From assembly GCA_964612505.1 (NCBI GenBank), contig CAZTEX010000021.1:1-19627 (forward strand): DNA of 19,627 nt, in the 5' to 3' direction. Below the pieces are notes generated by a model, which saw only the letters and a list, made by a program, of their open reading frames with translations, searched no databases and had not been told where the DNA came from. The DNA is from JAAZZY01 sp964612505 (GTDB lineage Bacteria > Chlamydiota > Chlamydiia > Chlamydiales > JAAZZY01). Positions 15,123 to 19,627 of this stretch are shown in pieces (positions within the stretch are counted from its first letter, which is position 1; each line of letters starts with the position of its first letter). The position numbers and the translations under genes were made by a program.

Positions 15123-15350
15123 ATGGATGCCGTATTTATTTCACAAGTTGCCTCGATGGAAGGGCCTCAGCTAGAGCTAGATAAAGTGGGTAAAGCCCAA
15201 AACACTAGCATGGTAGCTCAGGCGGCTCAAGAAGAGGTCTTTTTGACTATGCTGCAACGCTCCATGGAAATGGTGCATGAAACTACGCAGTCAGAAAAAG
15301 AAGACCCTCTGAAAGAGGGTGAAGAAGACGAAGATCATCCAGAAGAATAA
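15123..15350 (+). CDS. Small acidic protein, unrecognised, first gene of the coiled-coil unit
   Basis: The 75-residue, Cys-free product has a mixed helical first half (VASMEGPQLELDKVG, then AAQEEVFLTMLQRSMEMVHE, probably amphipathic) and a strongly acidic tail (KEGEEDEDHPEE). It stands directly behind the strongest plus-strand promoter of the window and 17 nt before the coiled-coil gene, so the two are almost surely one transcript. The ribosome site is poor. In type III secretion operons a small acidic protein ahead of a secreted one is often a chaperone, but this one is shorter than the usual 120-150 residues, so that role is only a guess. Confidence 0.7.
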   Translation: MDAVFISQVASMEGPQLELDKVGKAQNTSMVAQAAQEEVFLTMLQRSMEMVHETTQSEKEDPLKEGEEDEDHPEE

Positions 15351-15367
15351 GTTTAAGGGGACTTTGA

Positions 15368-16579
15368 ATGAAAGTAGAAGGAAATTCAGGCGCAGATGCA
15401 AATCAAAATGTGAATGGCGCACAAGCAAGTGATCAAGAATATCAGGCCATGATTTTACTCAATTTACTTGGAAAAGCAGCTAAAGGTATTTTAGATAAAG
15501 TAGAAGAGTGCAAACTGGACGCTGTCCAAGATCAAGGCTCTCCTAAAAATGGTGAGGGTAAAGGCGTCGGTGCTAAAGCCAGCCATTCTTCAACTCCTAA
15601 AACTTCGTCATCTCCAAGCGCAGAGGAGGCTCTTTTAGAAGCTTATTTAGCGCAGCTTGCAACCAATCAGTCTTTGTCTGAAGTTTCTCAGCAAGCGGTT
15701 CAGCAAATTATCAAATATGTGCTTTCACAATTAAATGGTTTGCAAGATCTTGAAAATCAAATCCAACAATTGCAAAAAGAGTTAAGCAAAAACCTCTCTC
15801 CTCAGCAGATTCAAGCAATTACAGATGAACTCACGAGTTTAGAAAGTGAATATAATGCGGCTTTAGCTGAATATAACTCAGCTCAAGGTGACTATCAAAA
15901 AAACCAGCAAGCGGCTCAAGATGCTCAAAATGATTATAATAATGCCCAGCAGCAGTATAATCAATTGCCAGATAAATCATCTCCTGAAGCTCAAAAGCTA
16001 AAGGCAGAAATGGCAGCAGATCAGGCTAAGATTAACTCGGCTCATTCAGCGATGTCTAGTGATCAACAAAAAATGCAGGCAGCTAATAGCGCTATTGCCA
16101 ATGCCGAAAGTGGTTTATCAGCACTCGCTGTTAAATATCCTGCTTTGAGCGCCAATATTAACGCTTTAATCAGTGTGATGAAGCAGCACGGAGATGCTAC
16201 AGCAGCCATGGGAAATTTAAATAATCAAGTAGCAGGCATTGGGCAGCAAGACCAAGAGTTAGCCTCTGAAATTACCGCAAAACAAGCTCAAGTTCAGGCG
16301 ATGATCAATGTTTTATCACATGGGTCTAGTACGATACAAAAAGCTTTAGAGCAGTTTGTTGAAGATGTAAAAACGATAGATCAAGAATCTATGGTTCAAA
16401 TACTTACTGATTTCTTGTCCACAATGGTTAACCATCAAAACTACAATACTCGAGTCGTTGATCAAGATAAAGAGTCGACAGCTCGGATCAGTAATTTAAC
16501 GACCGACACTCGCCATGAAGATCCAGTTTACCGCCACCAGCTTGAAAAGAGCACTCATCAGATAGGTCTTGGCGTTTAA
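15368..16579 (+). CDS. Coiled-coil protein, candidate secreted or structural protein
   Basis: The 403-residue product starts at an ATG with AAGGGG about 8 nt upstream. Residues 1-85 are Gly/Asn/Ser-rich and contain a low-complexity SHSSTPKTSSSPS. Residues about 110-250 are a long Gln/Ala/Asn-rich helix, surely coiled coil, where tyrosines fall on one heptad position (162, 169, 176, 190, 197; 183 is Ala). A second helical part (about 270-350) ends in a polar tail. There is only one Cys (48) and no signal peptide or membrane helix. Cys-poor, Gln/Ser-rich coiled coils with disordered N-termini are common among type III secreted chlamydial proteins, so it is a reasonable effector or translocator-accessory candidate, but no known family was recognised. 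A bidirectional terminator follows. Confidence 0.82.
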   Translation: MKVEGNSGADANQNVNGAQASDQEYQAMILLNLLGKAAKGILDKVEECKLDAVQDQGSPKNGEGKGVGAKASHSSTPKTSSSPSAEEALLEAYLAQLATNQSLSEVSQQAVQQIIKYVLSQLNGLQDLENQIQQLQKELSKNLSPQQIQAITDELTSLESEYNAALAEYNSAQGDYQKNQQAAQDAQNDYNNAQQQYNQLPDKSSPEAQKLKAEMAADQAKINSAHSAMSSDQQKMQAANSAIANAESGLSALAVKYPALSANINALISVMKQHGDATAAMGNLNNQVAGIGQQDQELASEITAKQAQVQAMINVLSHGSSTIQKALEQFVEDVKTIDQESMVQILTDFLSTMVNHQNYNTRVVDQDKESTARISNLTTDTRHEDPVYRHQLEKSTHQIGLGV

Positions 16580-16604
16580 AGAAAAGCGTTTTTAAAAAAG
16601 TAAT

Positions 16605-16646
16605 AAAAAACCCTCGTTTGCAAAAGGTGCAGGCGAGGGTTTTTTT
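16605..16646. terminator. Bidirectional terminator between the coiled-coil gene and yajC
   Basis: CCCTCGTTTGC (16611-16621) pairs with GCAGGCGAGGG (16629-16639), including two G-T pairs, around the loop AAAAGGT. It is flanked by A6 on the left and T7 on the right, so it can end transcription in both directions. It lies between convergent genes that stop at 16579 and 16658. Confidence 0.92.
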
Positions 16647-16657
16647 ATAGAATAGGC

Positions 16658-17038
16658 TTATGACTGAGTGATAGGTTCTGCTTTTTCAGTAACCGTAGCC
16701 GTAGCGGGTTGATGAACTTCGCTAATCGCTGCTTTTAACATTTCGATTTTAGCTCCATCTACTTTGATAACGATAGTATGTTCTTTAATTTCTGCAACAA
16801 CACCGACAATGCCCATGGCTGTAATTTTATCGCCAGCTTTGAGTGCTTCGCGGAGATTTTGCATTTTTTTACGTCTTTTTTGTTCAGGTCTCCATAAAAC
16901 GAGGTAAACAAAAGCTAAAACGATTCCAAACAAGCTTAATGTTTTCATAAGGTTATTTTCTTGGGCTGGACCTGCATCAGCTAAAAGTGGCATACTTACT
17001 AAGAGAGCAGGAACAAGCGAGTAAAGTCTTTTTTTCAT
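16658..17038 (-). CDS. yajC: Sec translocase accessory subunit YajC
   Basis: YajC is a small inner-membrane protein associated with SecDF-SecYEG. This 126-residue copy has an N-terminal hydrophobic segment resembling a cleavable signal (residues 1-22, ending LLADA), which most YajC proteins lack, then the main membrane helix at about 33-49 (TLSLFGIVLAFVYLVLW). The signature RPEQKRRKKMQNLREALKAGDKI (residues 50-72) and GIVGVVAEI follow, with a Thr/Glu-rich tail. The ATG has AAGG about 7 nt upstream. It begins 10 nt after the tgt stop, the conserved tgt-yajC order, but secD and secF do not follow because a terminator comes next. Confidence 0.95.
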   Translation of the reverse strand: MKKRLYSLVPALLVSMPLLADAGPAQENNLMKTLSLFGIVLAFVYLVLWRPEQKRRKKMQNLREALKAGDKITAMGIVGVVAEIKEHTIVIKVDGAKIEMLKAAISEVHQPATATVTEKAEPITQS

Positions 17039-17048
17039 AATGTTGCCT

Positions 17049-18158
17049 TTAATCCTTGGTTTTCAATGTTTGCTCAGGATAAATCTGGCAAACTTTTTTA
17101 TAAAAAATATCTAAAGTATTTGTTTGAATAGCATGCCTGATTTTTGACATAAAATCAAGGTAAAAGGCTAGGTTTTGAATCGTAAGTAGGGTTAAACCAG
17201 TTACTTCATTGACGTTGAAAAGGTGTCTAATATAGGCTTTGGAAAATTGAGAAGTGTAGCAGGAGAGCTCAGGATCTAAGGGGGAGAAATCCTCACTATA
17301 CTGGTTTAGTTTAATATTAATTTTACCATTCCAGGTAAAAGCGCAGCCATTGCGAGCGTTGCGGCTGGGTAGGACGCAGTCAAACATATCGACTCCACGC
17401 ATCACAGCTTCGATCAGTTCGCGAGGGTTGCCCACGCCCATCAAGTAGCGGGGCTTATCCTCAGGTAGAAATGGCAAGGTAGCATCGATAACAGGGTTTA
17501 AATAGCAATCAGCAAGTCCTCCAATGGCATAGCCATCAAAGTTCATCTTGACCAGCTCTTCAGCCGATTGCTGGCGAAGGTCGGGGAAAATACTACCCTG
17601 AACAATGCCAAATAAATTTTGGTGACTTTGGAGCTCATAATCGCGGCAAATACGCCCCCAGCGATGGGTGCGTTCTAAAGCTCTAACTGTATTTTCATAG
17701 CTACAAGGAAAAGGGGTGCACTCATCAAAGACCATGACGATGTCTGAACCGAGAATCTTTTGAATATTCATACTTTGCCGAGGGCCTAAAAAGTGCTTAG
17801 CCCCATCAATGTGAGAGCGAAAATAGACCCCTTCATCACAAATAGTGTTTAAGGCTGAGAGTGATACAACTTGAAACCCCCCTGAATCGGTTAAAATAGG
17901 GCGATCCCAATTCATAAAGCGATGAAGCCCTCCGGCCTTTTCAATAATTTGCATACCAGGGCGGAGCATGAGATGATAGGTGTTTCCTAAAATAATTTGG
18001 GATCCGATCTCTTTTAAGTGTTGATGGGTTAATGTCTTAACCGCAGCCCGTGTCCCTACAGGCATAAAAATAGGCGTTTCTATCTTACCATGTTCTGTTT
18101 CGATCAGCCCGGTCCGAGCTTGACTTTTGGAATCTTTAATAAGTTGAGTAAATTTCAA
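17049..18158 (-). CDS. tgt: Queuine/preQ1 tRNA-guanine transglycosylase, unusual zinc site
   Basis: Tgt swaps guanine 34 in GUN-anticodon tRNAs for preQ1 or queuine. The 369-residue length and core match the family: Asp91 in TDSGGFQVVSL, DECTPFPCS, FGIVQGSIFPDLR, and the nucleophile Asp260 in GVDMFDCVLPSRNARNG. Two differences stand out. The zinc site, normally Cys-x-Cys-x2-Cys plus a later His, reads Leu298-Ser-Cys300-Tyr-Thr-Ser303 and Gln328, leaving one ligand of four. The base-pocket motif GGLAVGEP is GGLADCYL (residues 213-220). I recall reports that chlamydial Tgt prefers queuine, so a pocket change would fit. The start is TTG at 18158 with AGG 7 nt upstream; a stop codon is immediately before it, so no longer form is possible. 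Confidence 0.95.
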   Translation of the reverse strand: MKFTQLIKDSKSQARTGLIETEHGKIETPIFMPVGTRAAVKTLTHQHLKEIGSQIILGNTYHLMLRPGMQIIEKAGGLHRFMNWDRPILTDSGGFQVVSLSALNTICDEGVYFRSHIDGAKHFLGPRQSMNIQKILGSDIVMVFDECTPFPCSYENTVRALERTHRWGRICRDYELQSHQNLFGIVQGSIFPDLRQQSAEELVKMNFDGYAIGGLADCYLNPVIDATLPFLPEDKPRYLMGVGNPRELIEAVMRGVDMFDCVLPSRNARNGCAFTWNGKINIKLNQYSEDFSPLDPELSCYTSQFSKAYIRHLFNVNEVTGLTLLTIQNLAFYLDFMSKIRHAIQTNTLDIFYKKVCQIYPEQTLKTKD

Positions 18159-18242
18159 TCAAGTACCTGGATGTCAATTTTTTAATAAATCCAAAATACT
18201 TTATTAAATATAAAAATAAAAAACAAACTAATTGTCAGTAAT

Positions 18243-18273
18243 AAAAAAGGGAAAAAGCTAAGCTTTTTCCCTT
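18243..18273 (-). terminator. Rho-independent terminator of hctB
   Basis: On the minus strand a 12-bp perfect stem (AAGGGAAAAAGC with GCTTTTTCCCTT, 3-nt loop) is followed by six T. It lies about 40 nt after the hctB stop and separates hctB from tgt, so tgt must have its own promoter in the AT-rich 18160-18240 stretch; no convincing match was found there. Confidence 0.88.
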
Positions 18274-18313
18274 GTGGTAATGTCTAAGCGACTAACTTTT
18301 AAGAAACTAGTTC

Positions 18314-18766
18314 TTAAGAAGTTGTAGCTGTGTGGTGGTGATGTCCATGAGCAGCGGCAGTTTCAGCAGCTTTTTTAGCAGCTTTACTTCTTTTTGCATG
18401 CTTTTTCTTTTTAGTTTCAGCAGCTTTACGTCCAGCAGCTTTATGAGCAGCATGTTTCTTCTTTTTAGTTGCTACAGCTTTTTTAGCAGCTTTTCTACGA
18501 GCAGCTTTTTTTCTTCTTTTAGTTGCAGTAGCTTTGCTAGCTCTTACTTTTTTCTTACGAAGACCTTTCTTAGCAGCTTTTCTAGCTCTAGTGCTACGAG
18601 CAGCTTTTCTACGAAGACCTTTTTTTACTGCTTTTCTACGAACAGCTTTTTTTCTTTTTTTAGTCGCTACAGCTTTTCTAGCTGCTTTTTTGCGAATTGT
18701 TTTTTTAACAGCAGCTGATTTCTTAGTTGCTGTCTTTCTTCTTTTGTGTGATTTTTTAGCCAACAT
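18314..18766 (-). CDS. hctB: Histone H1-like DNA-condensing protein (HctB/Hc2 type)
   Basis: The 150-residue protein is about half Lys/Arg with Ala as main partner, built of degenerate repeats such as KKAVRRKAVKKGLRRKAARS and KRRKKAARRKAAKKAVATKK. This is the composition and size of chlamydial Hc2, which compacts the chromosome late in development when reticulate bodies become elementary bodies. The low-complexity composition also occurs in eukaryotic H1 tails and some other bacterial proteins, but the overall picture of this window favours Hc2. The C-terminus is unusual: after AETAAAHG there is a run of four His and TATTS. The ATG has GAGG 10 nt upstream. In Chlamydia the hctB gene is late and uses sigma-28; no clear sigma-28 site was seen here. 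Confidence 0.88.
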   Translation of the reverse strand: MLAKKSHKRRKTATKKSAAVKKTIRKKAARKAVATKKRKKAVRRKAVKKGLRRKAARSTRARKAAKKGLRKKKVRASKATATKRRKKAARRKAAKKAVATKKKKHAAHKAAGRKAAETKKKKHAKRSKAAKKAAETAAAHGHHHHTATTS

Positions 18767-18787
18767 ATTATATTTTCCTCTTGTTAT

Positions 18788-18922
18788 TCAAGATTGTCTT
18801 TTTTTTCTGACCCCGGGCTTCTTTAAAAGGCCTCGTACTCCTTTTAATTCAGTGGTCAGAGTTAATTCCTTTTGTGAGCCCCTGTGCCTCCTTGCTTTGA
18901 CTTCCACAGCATGATTATTCAT
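18788..18922 (-). CDS. Possible small basic ORF upstream of hctB (44 residues)
   Basis: An ATG at 18922 opens a 44-residue frame ending 21 nt before hctB. The product is basic (VEVKARRHRGSQKEL, then LKGVRGLLKKPGVRKKRQS). It has no good ribosome site (an AGG 15 nt away) and overlaps strong inverted repeats, so it may be chance or part of a repeat element. I list it because its base composition is more coding-like than the AT-rich surroundings. Confidence 0.22.
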   Translation of the reverse strand: MNNHAVEVKARRHRGSQKELTLTTELKGVRGLLKKPGVRKKRQS

Positions 18923-19179
18923 CAAGACTGATCAACGCCTGCCAAGGCTCACTCTTATGGATTCAAATCCATGCTAGATTTTATCAAAATATCTAGTCTT
19001 CTCTTAGTTCACTGGATATGCATTTTAATAAATATTAGGCAAGTAATTAATTAAAATTTTTTTTTATTTTTTAAAAAAGAGTTCTTAAAACAAAAAAAAG
19101 TTCTTAATTTACGAGAGGAAATGCGGTTTTTTTATGAACAAAAAAAAAGAAAAAAAAAGCTAATTTTAAAAAATCATTT

Positions 19180-19209
19180 TTGACTTTTGGCAAAATTAAT
19201 GTATATATT
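19180..19209 (+). promoter_or_regulatory. Candidate promoter for the secreted TPR-like gene
   Basis: TTGACT and TATATT are 18 nt apart (TATATA at 16 nt is an alternative), and the predicted start lies about 27 nt before the ATG at 19243. The upstream A/T-rich tracts could act as an UP-like element. Confidence 0.5.
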
Positions 19210-19242
19210 GCGCTCGCGTAAAGAAAAAATAAGCGATAATTT

Positions 19243-19627
19243 ATGAGAAAGTTGTATTTTTTAGCATTTTTGATCGGATTTGGCCTCACTTTTGGGGGGG
19301 GATTAAATGCAAAAAGCTCATCAGAAGAACAAACTGAGATGGCGGCAAAAGTAGAGCGTTTAAATCACCTAAGAACGGAGGGTTTTCGCGCGCTGGATAC
19401 CCATAATTATCGAAAAGCAGAAGAGATTTTTAGACGTGCTTTAGAACTTGGGGTTGAAGAGTGGCTCAATCAGGTCGAGTGCAATGAACTTTTACTCTGT
19501 TTAATAAGATCTGAGGTCTACACTAAGCAATATCGCCAAGCAGAAGCCCATTTTAGCCGTCTTATTGAAGAGCACATGACAGCTCCACTTAAATATCATC
19601 GCCAGGTTTTGCTGGCTCATTTCCCCC
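19243..19627 (+). CDS. Exported TPR-like helical-repeat protein, partial (runs off right edge)
   Basis: An ATG at 19243 opens a frame of 128 codons to the window end. The first about 23 residues form a signal peptide: MRKLYFLAFLIGFGLTF, then Gly-Gly-Gly-Leu-Asn-Ala, with cleavage expected after NA. The mature part has helical pairs with the TPR-like pattern GFRALDTHNYRKAEEIFRRA followed by a second helix set (YTKQYRQAEAHFSRLIEEH), suggesting a periplasmic or surface protein-binding role. The ribosome site is weak (AAGCGA). The three glycines are encoded in a run of eight G (19284-19291), so the reading frame of the signal is exposed to slippage. The family beyond TPR-like is not recognised. 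Confidence 0.78.
   Translation, partial: MRKLYFLAFLIGFGLTFGGGLNAKSSSEEQTEMAAKVERLNHLRTEGFRALDTHNYRKAEEIFRRALELGVEEWLNQVECNELLLCLIRSEVYTKQYRQAEAHFSRLIEEHMTAPLKYHRQVLLAHFP

Larger units (their letters stand above)
18767..19242. other. Intergenic stretch with several inverted repeats and A/T-rich runs
   Basis: Apart from the possible small ORF, this 476-nt gap holds nested or sequential stems: CTGACC/GGTCAG (18807-18812, 18854-18859) enclosing TTAAAAGG/CCTTTTAA (18823-18830, 18840-18847); GTGAGCC/GGCTCAC (18874-18880, 18946-18952) enclosing CTGTG/CACAG; the palindrome ATGGATTCAAATCCAT (18957-18972); and CTAGAT/ATCTAG (18974-18996). From 19020 the sequence becomes very A/T-rich with long A and T runs and a doubled AGTTCTTAA (19080-19088, 19099-19107). 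A structured RNA, a dispersed repeat, or regulatory DNA for the two divergent genes are all possible; no tRNA or known RNA family was recognised. Confidence 0.35.

Noticed and set aside
18314..18766. Repetitive DNA in hctB as a CRISPR or tandem repeat array
   Set aside because: The repetition follows codons of a basic protein; there are no regular spacers or conserved repeat length.
18332..18914. Two long plus-strand ORFs (Ser/Phe-rich and Leu/Phe-rich) opposite hctB
   Set aside because: They are antisense images of the Lys/Arg/Ala repeats of hctB, without ribosome sites or a sensible composition.
18950..18975. tRNA-like T-arm (GGATTCAAATCC) as a sign of a tRNA gene
   Set aside because: An extra A separates GG from TTC, and no acceptor, D or anticodon stems could be placed around it; it is explained better by a 16-nt palindrome.

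Overview
The window looks like chromosome from a member of the Chlamydiae, most likely an environmental or amoeba-associated family (Parachlamydia, Protochlamydia, Waddlia, Simkania or Criblamydia type) rather than Chlamydiaceae. The best marker is a lysine/arginine/alanine-rich histone H1-like protein of the HctB (Hc2) type on the minus strand near 18.5 kb. AT-rich coding sequence, a ring-like HtpG subtype, an ankyrin protein with one membrane anchor and several unrecognised, Cys-poor, possibly secreted proteins fit this. The full-length glutamine-dependent NAD synthetase argues against the strongly reduced Chlamydiaceae. The genus cannot be fixed from the sequence alone.

Layout. 1-2.6 kb: a partial minus-strand Pro-rich protein with a near-consensus promoter, then two plus-strand candidate host-interaction proteins: a protein with a C-terminal hydrophobic segment and a membrane-anchored ankyrin-repeat protein. 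2.7-5.0 kb: an HD-domain phosphohydrolase and, convergent with it and overlapping at the 3' ends, nadE. 5.1-9.3 kb: a tight three-gene operon for a tripartite drug efflux pump (outer-membrane factor lipoprotein, EmrA-like adaptor, 14-TM-type MFS pump). 9.4-11.9 kb: housekeeping genes, namely an RlmK-type 23S rRNA methyltransferase, an SDR-type L-threonine dehydrogenase and a HIT-family protein. 12.1-14.0 kb: htpG with a textbook terminator. 14.0-15.0 kb: two small paralogous genes of an unrecognised family, each preceded by the same 20-nt palindromic element. 15.0-16.6 kb: a two-gene unit behind a strong promoter, encoding a small acidic protein and a coiled-coil protein with tyrosines on a 7-residue register. 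16.6-18.8 kb, minus strand: the tgt-yajC pair and hctB. The 18.77-19.24 kb gap holds hairpin-rich sequence and a possible 44-codon basic ORF. The window ends inside a secreted TPR-like protein whose signal peptide is encoded across a run of eight G.

How genes work together. The efflux genes form one obvious machine. tgt and yajC keep the order seen in many bacteria (queuosine tRNA modification plus a Sec accessory subunit), but here a bidirectional terminator follows yajC and secD/secF are not adjacent. The most unusual observations are: the Tgt protein lacks three of the four zinc ligands and has an altered base-pocket motif; the htpG Shine-Dalgarno site can be buried in an 8-bp hairpin next to the start codon (a possible RNA thermometer); and the 14-15 kb paralogue pair with its duplicated palindrome, one copy lacking an ATG start. 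No CRISPR array, tRNA, rRNA, insertion sequence or integrase was seen.
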